Source: Pyropia haitanensis (Eukaryota > Rhodophyta > Bangiophyceae > Bangiales > Bangiaceae). From it: 64,000 bases of DNA. Location of the stretch: NCBI GenBank assembly GCA_008729055.1, contig SDUX01000005.1, forward strand, positions 794,801 through 858,800, given 5' to 3'. This document shows, piece after piece, positions 22,359-33,400 of the stretch; the first letter of the stretch is position 1, and the number at the start of each line of letters is the position of its first letter. Under the pieces are notes generated by a model. The model was not told the DNA's origin. It ran no database searches and worked only from the letters and a program-made list of their open reading frames with translations. A program made the translations under genes and the position numbers.

Positions 22359-23437
22359 CAGTGGGCGTTGAACCGGGATCCGCTTCAGAGCCCCTTCAGG
22401 CCAGAAGGCGTTGAAGCAGCCTTGAATTTCCTTGAAGAGGTACCTCTTCAAGCCGCAGCGCGCACCGCGACACGGCCAAGTTAAGGTCCGATCTTCACAC
22501 TTAGTGGCGTAGCCAATACGAAGAAGTACGATACTAAGATCGAGCTAGGCGTGCGTTAAGGAGGGCCCCAGTACATTCCAACTCTTCTTAAGTCTCCATG
22601 TCAGTCCTCATCGGCGCGAGAAACTCTGCCCGATTGCGGCCGACAAGAGGTCCCAACCCCCGGGTTGGAGGCGTCTGACGGAACCGCGCAAGGCGACACA
22701 ACCCCGGCCACAACCCTGGCCTGTCCCACGTGCTTCGGTCATCGCCAAGAGAGCGAGCGAGACGATGTCCGTCACACGCGCACGGCCTATTCACCAGTGT
22801 CCTGTATGCCCCCCCCGCACTTCTTGCCAGCAGTGCATGCCGTAGCCAGACTGCTGCGGCATCAATGAACCCATCCAGCGTCGGGGAAGGAGCATCAGAG
22901 ACTGCACGGTCGCGTACTTCGCTGTCCATTTGATGGAAGCAGTCCACAGAGACTCATCAAACAAGAGAGATACAGGGTGTATCACTCGAGATCAACTCCG
23001 TTGAGCTTCGCAAGTGCCCAGAATCAATGGCATAAACCCGGACTGCTTCGGCACACGAGCGGTCGAACACCGTGCCGAGTGACGTACTTGGGTTAAGAGA
23101 GGCGCGATCACGACCTCTTCAAGCGGAGAGCAGGACGCGACCCCCTTAATCGATCGGTTGACTTTTGCCTGAATTTTCTTAATAAATCGCCAAACTGTTC
23201 TCGGTGCAGGCTCTTTCTCACGTCTCTGTATAGCTCTGTCTCTGGCGCACCTTGTGGTACCTCGCACGTCCTTGTCCACGTCCAGAAAGACGTTCATATC
23301 AAGGTTTATCAAGATCACTTCAAGGAATCGAGCCCTACGGTGCTTTCAGGAGCGGGTCTTCAAGCCTCCGGGCCCGATTTCCGCCCTGATCAGGCCTTGA
23401 AGAGGCTTTGAAGTGGATCCCGCATCAACCACCACTG
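22359..23437. mobile_element. 1.1-kb DNA element with long terminal inverted repeats
   Basis: The left end CAGTGGGCGTTGAACCGGGA and the reverse complement of the right end CAGTGGTGGTTGATGCGGGA match. The match continues through TCC(G/A)CTTCA(G/A)AGCC(C/T)CTTCA-GGCC, about 48 bp of imperfect inverted repeat. Base composition inside is clearly lower in GC than the flanks. A minus-strand frame at 22992-23318 reads MNVFLDVDKDVRGTTRCA and RTVWRFIKKIQAKVNRSIKG, possibly a transposase remnant, but no DDE motif could be identified. A clear target duplication was not seen, and CAGTGG is only the likely terminus. Confidence 0.7.
22992..23318 (-). pseudogene. possible transposase remnant inside the inverted-repeat element
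   Basis: Open minus-strand frame of about 95 codons from an in-frame ATG at about 23297. It has basic, helix-prone content (ARDRAIQRREKEPAPRTVWR, FIKKIQAKVNRSIKG) unlike surrounding shadows. It lies wholly inside the 22359-23437 element. There is no recognisable catalytic motif and no continuation past 22992, so it is best read as a decayed fragment. Confidence 0.3.
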
Positions 23438-24951
23438 CGCTGGGCAGCCGGGCCGTGTTGGTCGACGGCCTATGGCATGCCGTACCCGGCAGAGGCCGTC
23501 GCCGGGTGCGTTCAATACTGGTGAGGCCTCCACTCTCGTCAGGGGAGTGTGGGCCCTTTTGCCGCGGTGCGGTGCGCTTCGCTTCTCGAGACGGTCGGTC
23601 CCCGTTGGACGCCATAGGAAAGCTCAACCTCTTTCAGTGAGAAAATAGGTCGGCACTGGCAGGTCAATTCGTGCTTGGGACACCCACGGCTGTCGCCGCG
23701 AGTGTCAGCACGGCTCGCTCGCGGTCTGGCCGGCGGCCCGGCCGATCGCCGCGCGGCCGCGTCAATCCACAGCCCGCCAAGTGGCCAATGGGAGGCCCCC
23801 GTCGCCGCCGTGCTGCACGCGCGGCAAAGGCTCGCACAATTGACGGGTCAAATATCTGCGATGACCCCCCCCTTGATCCCGGCAACGGACCCGACCACAC
23901 TCGTTGCGGGGTGGGGGGGGTGGTGGCGCTGCCGCCAGCGGGAGGGCGTCCAAAGCGCGCTGGTGTGGCGCGCGCGGCCCTTCGACCACGAGCCGGGGCG
24001 CCGAAGCCGCAAACCGCACGGGTGGAGGTGGCGGCCGCGTGCGTGGCACCAATCGGCACGTCAAAAACGCGGTGGGGGAATCGCCGAGCGCGGCGGGTGG
24101 GGCAACAAGCTGGACACAACCGGCACGCCCACGTGGCCGCGGCCGGCCGGTGAAAGCGGGCGCGGGCGGGCGCCCTCAATTGAGCACGAAGAGCGGGTGG
24201 GGGGGGGGGTGTCCCCAATTGGAGCTGCGCTCTCCCTCCCTCGTTCCCCTCCCAACCGCACGGTGGTGGGCGTCGGTGGCACGTGGCGCGCGTCGCGCCG
24301 GCTGCGCTCGTGCACGAGCGCGCCTCGACGGGAGTGACGGCCAGCCCGTCGGCCCGTGGGGCGGCCGCGTCGGGTCGGTTTCCGTGGTCCCGTCGCCGCA
24401 GCGGCGGCGCCGGCGTGCGTCTCTTCCGGCGGTGCAGCCTTTACGCCTCGCCGCACCCGCGCGTTGTGGGGTAAGGAGTGGGGGGGGGGGGGGTGGGTGG
24501 GGGGGGGACAGGCTCTACCAGCCGAAGTCTCTTTTGTGGGACACTTCGCTCTGGCCGCATCCGACGGTGCTTGCGGTGTCGGTGCGCGGGGGGCGAGCGC
24601 CGTCGGGCGTTGTCATCGAGGCGTCGTGGTGCGGTTGTAGCGGGACCCGGCGGTTTGTTTTCCTGTTGATCACCGCCACTGTGCGGTCATTTTGTGTTGG
24701 TCGTTGCGGCTGCTGTGTCGCGCCCGCTCGAGCGGTCGTGACCGGGCGCGACCGATTGGCGCGGCGGATCTGGCGGGGCGGGTGGGGGGGACACGCCCCT
24801 CGTCCCCTTCTTTTGTTTGTTTTCCCCTCTTTGCGGGAGAGTCGTGACGACGGCGGCGGCGGTGGCCGAGGGGGCGGTGCCGCGTGGCGCCGCCGCCGCG
24901 TGCCCGCCCCTGTCGCCTGCCGACGCCCGCGACGGGCGCGGCGGGCGGGCC
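23438..24951. other. no gene recognised
   Basis: GC-rich with G runs at about 23910, 24200 and 24481-24506. Overlapping frames of 100-380 codons are all Arg/Gly/Pro-rich. The final 150 bp, T-richer, leads into the gene starting at 24952. Confidence 0.35.
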
Positions 24952-27400
24952 ATGGCCGGCCGCTGCAGGGTGGCGGGCGGGGAGGATGGCCCCGGCGCCG
25001 CCGCGCCCGAGGCCACGGCCGTGGCCGCCGCCGCCGCAGATGTGGCGCACAAGGGTAGGCGAGGGGGAGGGGGGGTGCCGCCGGGGGTTGCCGCCGGCGA
25101 CGGCGGCGGCGGCGTCGGCGGCGGCAGCGGCGGCGGGGCGGAGCCGCCGCCCGCGGCTGTGTCGGAGGGGGAGGTGAATGCATGTGCGGTGGCGACGCCG
25201 ACGGCGGTGGCACCACCGCCGCCGCCACCACCGTCGCCGCCGCCACCGCCGCCGTCACCGCCATCTCCGTCGCCGCCACCGCCGCCGCTGGACGCGGCGG
25301 ACGTCTTGACGGCACCGGGCGGGCGGCGACCGTGGACCGACGCGGCGGGCCGCGGTGGCGCTACTGATGGCTCGACACTGGCGGGTGGGGTGGACAGAAT
25401 ACCCCCGCAGCCGCGCTTCAACGGCGTTGGCGCGGGCGCCATCACCGACGGCGCGGCGGCGGCCGCCGCCGCCGCTGGGCGGGCGGCGGGGGAGTCTCCT
25501 TCGCGCAAGGCTGCCTCCGCGACGTCCGGTACCGTCACGGCGGACGCGTGGGCGGGCAGCGGCGGCGACGCGGTGGCGGCGGGCGACGCGGCGACGACGG
25601 GTGGGGCGGACGCGGACGCGGCGGGGGCGACGCGGCCGGCCGACGGTGGCGGCGCGTACGCGGCGGCGACGGCCGCTGCCGCTGCCGCTGCCGCCGCCGC
25701 CGCTGTTGCCGCCGCCGCCGACGCGGGCGCCACCACCGTGGGCGGCGCGGCGTGGGGGGGTGCGGGCGCGGCGGAGTGCGACGGGCGTGCGTGGTCGGAC
25801 GTTGTGGCGGGGGTGCTCCGCGGCGATCCCGCTGGCGGCACGGCCGGCGCCATGGCTGCCGCCTCGGACGGACGCACCGCACCCGCGACCGAGGGGGATG
25901 ATGGCACGGTTGGTGTGACCACTATGGCTGCCGACGGCGATGGGACCGCCGCGGCGGGCGGCGACGGGAGCAATGGCAGCAACGGCAACGATGGTGGCGA
26001 CGGTGGCGTTGACAGCTGCGGCATCGACGGTGGCGACGACGGCCACGCGGACGCATCCGCGGTGGTGCCCGCTCCCCGTTCCGATGACGCAGCGGTCCGC
26101 GACGGCGCGCCTGCCGGCGGCGGCGGCGGCGGTGATGAGGACGAGATTGCGCCCCTCCCGGCCGGCGTGGCGGCGTGCGGCATCCCGCCACCCACCCCCC
26201 CACGCTCATACCGAGCGGCCGTGGGTGCGGTGGCGGGCGCCGCCGCCCGGCGGGCGACCCACCAGCAGCTGCGGCGGGCGTCAGCGGCGGCAGCGGCAGT
26301 GGCAGCGGCTCCGGGCGGTGGCGCGCTCGGCGGGCGCGGCGGGCGCGGCGGGCGCGGCGGGCGGCCGCCGCTGGGAGCCGCGGCGGGCGGGGCGTCTCGC
26401 CCCAATGGCAGTACCGCCGACGCGGCTGCAGCCGCCGCCGCGGTGGCGGCGGTGGTAAGGGCCGTCGACGCTGCCGCGGTCACGGATGGCGCCGCGTCGT
26501 CGGCGGGGGGCGGGCAGAGAGCGGTGGACGTTGCGCCTGACGGCGATGCGCAAGACCGGCCCGGTGGGGTGGCAAGGCCAGCGGCGGCAGCGGCGTGTGC
26601 TGCAACCGCAGCGACGTGTACAGGAGGGCCGTCCCCTACAGTCCCGTCCGTGGCGTCTGTCTCTCACGGGGAGGAGTCAGATCCGGTTGCTGACTCTCCC
26701 GGCCGCAGCGGCTATGGCTCTCCCCATAGCAGCGGCAACGGCTCTCCCGATGGCGGCATCGAAGGCTCTCCCGACGGCCTTGGCGGCGGTCCTTGCGGGT
26801 CCCGGGGTCCCCCCCCCACGCCTTTCATTTCCCCTGTCACGGACTTTGCGTCGGCGCCGCCACTGGCGATGCTGCCGCCGCCGGTGGTGGCGTCGCCGCC
26901 GCCCTCCCGCCCCAGCACCTCCCCATTCTCGCCGGCGGCGGCGGCGTTGGTGCCAGACGGGGGCGCTGGTCTTCCCGCCTCTGCCAGAGGCAGCTCTCCG
27001 CCCAGCAGCGTATCTCCTTCCTCCCCCCCCCCCCCCCATTGCGCTCGGCCCGGCGGCGGGTGCAATGGGCGCCCACCGTCGCGACCGTGTCGACGATTGA
27101 GAACCGGGCGCAGCTGGCGGCCATGTGGGACGACTCCCCCGCGGCGGCCGAGATGCCCGCCGCCCTGCGGCGCGTCGCGTACGCACCCGCGGCGGGCGGG
27201 CTGGGCGTGGCGGCGGGGGGGCCCGGCTTTGGCGCCGCCTGGGGGGGGGGGGGCTCCTCCACCTGTCCCCGCCGCTGCTACTGCGGTCGGTCTTGCTGGC
27301 GCTTGCCCTGTGGGCGGTCGTGTCGGTGTGGGCACTGCGGACGCTGGTTCTGGATGGCCGGGGGTGGGGGCGTGGCACCTCGGGGGGGGGGAGGGGGGGC
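24952..27400 (+). CDS. low-complexity membrane protein, frames joined across homopolymers
   Basis: ATG at 24952 (MAGRCRVAGGEDGPG) in a frame open from 24817. The protein is Ala/Gly/Pro-rich, with a Pro-Ser stretch (PPPSPPPPPPSPPSPSPPPP), Asp/Gly/Asn repeats (GSNGSNGNDGGDGG), RGG-like triplets, and Ser-Pro repeats (GYGSPHSSGNGSPDG). At a run of 15 C (27023-27037) the coding-looking signal moves to another frame with TVATVSTIENRAQLAAMWDD and EMPAALRRVAYAPAAGG. At a run of 13 G (27241-27253) it moves again, to PPLLLRSVLLALALWAVVSVWALRTLVLDG, a convincing transmembrane helix. Its true 3' end past 27400, where more G-runs occur, is unclear. The family is not recognised. The Ser-Pro and RGG content would suit a surface or cell-wall-linked protein, but that is inference. 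The start is uncertain. Confidence 0.5.
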
Positions 27401-28862
27401 TTGTCAAGGGGGGGCGGGGGGCGCGGGGAGCCGTTGCATCGCCCAGCATGGACGGCGGCGGTGATGGGGCGCGGCGGTGTGCCGTGGTGCCGCCGCGAGC
27501 GATGCTCGCATGGCCCGTCTGCGCGGCGGGTGGCGACGCCGACGGCGAGGCGGCGGCGGCGGCTGTGGTGGTCGTGCCCGCGGCGGCGCCGCGCGGGGCG
27601 GCAGCGCCGGCGGCCGCGCCGCGGCCGCGCCGGCCGCGCGCGACCAGGCGACCGCGCCGGCTGGGGCGAGCACCATGACGCTGGACCGGGGGGGTGCGGT
27701 CGGCTACCACCGTGCCGGCCCGCCGGGCGGGCACGACTCCCCGAGTGGCGCACCCCACCCCACCCCCCCCCATTCCCTGCAGCGTGCGCCCCGTGTTCAT
27801 TTCTTTGACTTGCTTGCGTAGGGATGCGCTGTTCTCTCTCCCTTGGTTCCGGTGTTGCTCCTTTTTTCTTTTTCTTTTTATGCGCGTTTGCTCCGTCTGT
27901 CCTTTCCCCCCCAACGCTCCCCCTCGGTTCGTGGCTTCCTCAGGAATGGGGGCGTCGGCGTGTCTGCCAGCGTGCTGGTCGGCGGCGCGGCTCGCGGCAC
28001 CCCTATTTTTCGGGCCCGCCCCGATGCGCGGCTGGGACGGCACGACGCCAGCGTGCTCCGCGCGACCGGCGCCCGCGGGGCCATCGGCGGCGGCACGGTG
28101 GGTGGGTCGTCCCACCCCTCCCCAGCCACTTGGCTCGTGACGGACGCCCGCCGCGGCCGGCATAGGGGGGAGGGGCGGGCGCAAGGTGGTCAGCGGAAGT
28201 GGTGGCGGCCGGCCGCGGGGAAAAGCTGGGCGGCGGTTACCGCCACCGCCGGCTGTGACGGGTGAGGCGGCTGCCGCTGTTGGCGACGGTGACAGCGGCG
28301 GCGGCGGCGGCGACCGCGACGGCGGTGGCGACGGCGGCGGCGGCGGCGGTGGTGGTGGCAGTAGCGGCGTCGGTGGGCGCTGCTGCAGCGGTGGTGGCGC
28401 CCCGGACGGGGCCCGTCTGGCGGCATGACGGCGGCCCGCAGCGCCGCTTGGGGCGCCGCGCACGCGACTCCCCTCGCGCGGGAGCCAACCTCCCGCCGCT
28501 GCTGGGTGCGCCCGGTCGGTCGCGGCCGGCGCGAGGATCCGCACACGCGCCGGCGCGCGACGGCCCGGTGAGCCCGCCGGGTGATGTCCCCCCCCCCCCC
28601 AGCGTCGCGGGGCGTCACCGCCAGCGTCGCGATCGGTGGGCCGCTCTTTCCTTGACGGGGCGTCGCCTCCGGAGGGGGGCCTTGACGCCGACGACGACCA
28701 ACAAGGATGACCCGGTGGACCGGGGGGTGCTAGCTGATCGCGGCGCGCGGCTGCCGCTCGACGTGGCGGGGGAATGGTCATGGCCACCCGGTGCAGACAA
28801 CAAACGAGGACCGTCGGAAGTCAGCGACTGAATGGGTGCGTGGATGCGTGCCGACCGCATCT
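27401..28862. other. no gene recognised
   Basis: Possible 3' part of the preceding gene, then GC-rich spacer. A plus-strand frame at 28262-28831 opens with a hydrophobic Ala/Val stretch resembling a signal sequence but has no ATG there and no recognisable body. Antisense frames here are shadows. Confidence 0.3.
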
Positions 28863-29961
28863 CTATCCTCGGCGCCCTTCCGTCAATGAGCCCACGCCGA
28901 CGATGGTGCCACGCGCAAAAGTCCACTCCCTACGGCCGATGATCTGCAGCTGGCGCAGCGCCGTCAGCTGCGGGGCTACGGCCGCCACCGCCGCGTATAG
29001 GATACTCGCCGAGCTGGCGACGTTGAGGCGCAACACGTGGAGGGAGTGACGGGTAGGCGACAACGCGAGGGCGGTCAGCAGGGACAGCGCCCAGTCCTGA
29101 CCACGCACGTGGGACACGGAGAGCTGATTCAGGCCGAGCAGGCTTGGCCACGGCACAGACGGCGGCATCTCGTCGACAGTCAGCGACAGGTGGGTCAGCC
29201 CGGTCAGGCGCGACAGCGGCGACAGCGTCGTGGCCGACAGGTCAGCCACCGTTAAGCTCAGCTCACGAAGGTTCCCCCTCTCGGCGGGGCCATCCGTCAG
29301 CCTCTCCAGCAAGGGGCGAGAACACGCCATGCCGTGGATGACGAGCAGCTTGGGCAGCGCGGCGGCAGCTCGGAGGAAGTCACCGCCAAGCATGTGGCGA
29401 GGGCGCCTTGCTCGGACGCGCAGTACGCGCAGACGACGACCACGAAGCATGAGCGACAGGCCCGGCCCACGGACGCGGGCCATCCAAACCAGCAAGGACA
29501 GGCAAGGAAGCGCCTGGGGAAACGCCCAACACCCCCACACCCGCTCATCCTGCACCTTTTTACCTAGCATCGAGAGGGCCTCGAGTGACGGACACGCCGT
29601 CGCCACCGCCGCGGCATCCACAGGAGTTATGCCATTCAGACTCAGTGCCGTTAGCACGGGCAGGCTGCCGACACTGCCCAGCAGGGACGCAACAGACCAC
29701 GGGTCGGCAGCGTCTGCTGCTGACGTCCCGGCGTTGCCCACCGTGTGCAATCGCAGGGCTTGCAGCGAATGCTGGTACCGCGCCAGCATCAAGGAGGTCC
29801 CACGCAGGTGGCCAGCGTCGTGGCGGTCCGCGGCAAAGAGGGCGAGGCGCCGTAGCGGCACGATGGCAGCCGGCGCGTCGGCCAGCGCCGCCACCGCCGT
29901 GCCGTGGGCGGTCAGCGAGTGGAGCGGCAGGCGCGACACGGCGGGCAGCACGGCCCTACGG
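28863..29961 (-). pseudogene. leucine-rich-repeat protein, 5'-truncated
   Basis: A minus-strand frame with repeated LRR consensus. Examples are LPVLTALSLNGITPVDAAAV, CPSLEALSMLG, LRELSLTVADLSATTLSPLS, GLTHLSLTVDEMPPSVP, LNQLSVSHVRG, HSLHVLRLNVASSASIL and ALRQLQIIGRREW, about ten repeats of 24-28 residues, as in F-box/LRR or ribonuclease-inhibitor-like proteins that bind partner proteins. It ends at a TGA (28863). At the 5' side the frame has no ATG until residue 53 of the open part and runs into a palindromic array at 29963-30030. The beginning of the gene is therefore missing, cut off by rearrangement next to the retrotransposon block. It may still start at the internal ATG. No F-box is visible. 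Confidence 0.7.
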
Positions 29962-29962
29962 T

Positions 29963-30030
29963 AAAAAAAGCGCGATATCTCGCTTTTTTTGCGCGATATC
30001 GCGCTTTTAAAGCGCGATATCGCGCTTTTC
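29963..30030. repeat. array of GCGCGATATCGCGC palindromes
   Basis: Three units of the palindrome GCGCGATATCGCGC separated by A and T runs; the first has one mismatch. The middle and last are perfect 14-bp palindromes, extended by flanking A/T to about 22 bp. The array could fold into a cruciform. It lies exactly at the broken 5' end of the leucine-rich-repeat gene. Confidence 0.9.
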
Positions 30031-30152
30031 AGTCAGTGGTCCAATCTTCCACTACGTCGGTGATCGATTCCGGAAGGACGTGGTTTCATCCATTCATGGA
30101 CACTGCAGACCCGCAACCAATGTGGCCTGTTCTTGACACCCTGACCTGCCGG

Positions 30153-30290
30153 TGTGAATATGTCGAGGAAGGTTGCCGCACGAGCCCGGGGTCAGCCGGG
30201 CGCTGCGAGGTTGGCCTTTCTTGGGGGCCGGGAGATGCAGATAGGTAATTCCAATGCGAGTTAGTGTGCATGCAATTCGTGTCACTCACA
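30153..30290 (-). repeat. 3' LTR of copia element
   Basis: 138 bp; the 3' LTR because the element is read on the minus strand. Differs from its partner at four sites. A purine-rich GGGGAGGA lies about 12 bp before it in element orientation and could be the polypurine tract. Confidence 0.95.
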
Positions 30291-30432
30291 CTCCATGATG
30301 GTCCTCCCCGTCGTGATGTTGAGTCGACTTGCTCGTTGCCTCCTTGCCGGGGCGTCGGTGTGCTCGCCGGTGTCACGTTGACCTTTGGTCGGGTGTTGCG
30401 CGTGCCTCCAACACTGCCCCCTCGTTCTGCCG

Positions 30433-33400
30433 TCAGCTGCTGCGTGGAGCGTTGCGGTAGCCGTCGGAGAAGGTGTGCGAGGTTGTCATGGTGCGGAGTA
30501 GCCCGGTGCGGAGGGCGTCCTTCAGGGCGTTGTTGGGCTTGGGCCGCGACCACGTGGGCTTCGACAGTGCGTCCGCGGGGTTGTGGTCGCCCAGCGCGTG
30601 GTGAATGGCTGCCATTGTGCCGTCGAGCAGGGCTCAGCGGAGGGTGAGCAGGTCGTTCTTGCCGCTGAGGTCCGCGGGGTCCTTGAACGCGGTCACCAGG
30701 TTGTAGGCGGTGGCCGAGTCGGTGTAGACGTGGATGGACACGCGTCGGGCCAGCAGCTCCTGCAGCAGTTGGCGGATGTTTAGCGCCGCGGCAAAGGCGT
30801 CGGCGAGGGCGAGCAGTTCACCGGCGGTGGAGCCGCGACAGACGCGGGAGGGTTTGTGTGATGCCCAGTTCAGGAAGGCAAACCGGTTTGTGTTGTCCGT
30901 CAGGGCTGCCATGTAGCCGACTTGGCGCTTGGCAACCGAGGAGAGGGCAGAGCCGGAGTAGTCCGCGTAGACGGCCAGCTGGAGGGAGGCCCGGTCGAGC
31001 CGCGGGAAGTGGAGGGTCAGCGGGTTGTGGGTGAGGGAGGCTAGGGTGTCGTTGGCGTGGCGTGCGTCGGCGCCCGTCGGTGCGCGCAGGTTAGCGAGCT
31101 GGGTGGCGTTGGTGATGATGTCGGGTCGGGTGCACCGTGCGACCCACAGCAGCTTAGCAGCGAGCGCGCTGAGTTCTTTGGTGTTTGGCAGAACGTCTGT
31201 CATCCGGTCCGGCTCTTGGACAGGCGCCAGGGTTGCGGTGTAGCCGCCGGCGCTGCAGTGGATGCCGGTGGCGTCGGTCGTGGCTGTCAGCCCCGCGAAC
31301 TGGATGGTGCCGTGGTCGGCGCGGTGCGTCCGGTATTGGCACATGACGGTTTGGATGGCCGCGTGGAACTCGTCGTTGCCGATGTTGAGGGAGTCGTCGA
31401 CGTAGGAGGCGAGGGCGCCGTGTAGGGCCCAGATGTAGATCGTGTCGGAAGCCGCGCTGAGGGTGATGTTGGGGATGGCGAGGTAGCGTTTCTGGGTGGG
31501 GAAATGGAAGTGTCGGCCGGCGTCGTCTTTGCCGTACACAGCCCTTGAGAAGGCCCACACCAGGGAGTCCGGCTCGCCCGCTTCGGGCGGGATTCGCACG
31601 TAGATGGGCTCTGGCAGTTCGTCGGACTGCAGATAGGCTCGCAGGAAGTCCTCTGTTTGTAGAGGGAAGTTGAGGATGACGGCGGCCGCGATGAGAGTGC
31701 GGATGGCGCGCTGCGGGGTGACGGGCGAGGTGGGGACGTTGGTGTCCTTGTGCCAGTCGCGGTTCCCGGCGATGCAGAAACGGGCGCGCTCAGGCGGCTT
31801 GCCGTTGCCGCGGTTCTCCTTGTACGTGACCCGCCAGATGTAGTCGAAGATCTGTTTGCCCTGCGGCACCTCGGATGCGGGCACGGCACGCATGCAGTCC
31901 ATGGCGTGGAAGACGTTGAGCTCTGTCTTCTTGGCCGTGTCCCAGCGGGGGTGGTGGTGGGAGTTGGGGTCGATGTTGGTCGTTGAAAAGACGCGGGTTG
32001 CCGCGGGCAGCGGGGTCGAGGCGGGTGGGGCCGGGGTGTGGGTGCGGATGGGCGGCGAGGGAGTTGTGGCGGGCTCAGGGGCCGGTTGCGGGGCGGAGCG
32101 GTTGACGTATGGCTTGGTTCGGGCCTCGTGCGCGGAGAAGATTTTGTTGTCACGCCGGATGTAGACCGTCTTGCCGTCCAATGCGTGGACGGTGCCCCGC
32201 AGCCAGCCGCGCTTGTCGCGGTGGAACCAGACCTCCTGTCTGACTTCGACGTACGGGACGGTCGTGCCAGGATGGGAGAGGGCCCCGCGTAGGCGGTCGG
32301 CCGCCATGTATTTCTCCATGGTTGCGCGGGCTGTCTGCATAGCGCGGGCCCGCGACGCGATGGATGGGTCGGCGTGAGCGTTGTCGCCGATGAGCAAGCG
32401 GGGCGGCCGTCCGGTGACCACCGTCGTGGGGGATACGCCGTGGGCGCGAGGCGCGTCGTTGCGTGCTTTGTAGGCCATGGAAAGCGCGAGGTCAGGCGCC
32501 AGTGATGGGGTCTCCGTCCGGATGCGTAGGAAGGCGTCGCGTACCGGCCCGTGGTGGCGCTCGTTGCGTCCAATGCCCCAGGGGGCCTCCGTTGGGGCGG
32601 TGCGCCAGTGAATGCCCATTGAGTGGAGTCCATTGATGACGACGTCATTTTCCACCTCTGGTCCGCGGTCCGTTAGGATGGTTTCCGGGCAACCCCAAAT
32701 GCTGAGCCACGAGAGGTAGAGGAGGGCGAAGACAAGTTCGCTTCGCATGGCGGGCAGGAATCGCCCCGTGCCGTAGTCCGTGTCCAGGCACGTGATGTCC
32801 AGGACCTTGGGCAGCTCGGGTGTGACTTGGAAAGCGTCGATGGCCACAAAGCGGTTAAAGGCGAGGGGGCGGGGCGGGAGGGCGTAGCGAGGGCGCCGTG
32901 GGAGGTGGACATGCGTTTGGCAGGGGACGCAGGCTTGGGCGATGTCCTTGAGCGTGCGGATGTCCGCGGCCGAGAAGGTCCGCGGGGGGAAGGCGCTGAT
33001 GAGGGCGCCGACGCTGGCGTGCCCGAATTGGCGATGTGCCAGGCCGAGCTTGGAGCGGGTGTAGTGCACGCTTGTCGTTGAGGGTGCGGGTGGCGGCGGG
33101 AGGGTCATGTGCCCGCCGATGACCGGGCAGTGGATGATTGTCCGTCGGTCGCGCAGGATGAGGTTTGTTCGCATGGTGTCCACGAGGATGTGCAGGCGCT
33201 GGTGTGAGCCGAGGCCGACCAAGAATGGGACCGCGTCGTGTCGGAGGATGTGGACGGAGGGCAGGTCCACGGTGAGGCTGGCGCCGGTCGTGGTAGTTGT
33301 GCGGAGGCGCAGGTGGACACGACCGACGGAGGTTGGAACGTCATTTCCCAGCGCGTAGAATGTGGTGGGCGGCGCCATCTTGCCGATCATGACTTGAGGG

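Noticed and set aside
24687..28787. Long minus-strand frames opposite the 24952 gene
   Set aside because: Pro/Ala/Arg-rich shadows without motifs; the sense strand holds the membrane helix and Ser-Pro repeats.
28262..28831. Frame with a signal-peptide-like Ala/Val start
   Set aside because: The first codon is GTG, the body is Arg/Pro-rich and an equally long frame lies antisense.
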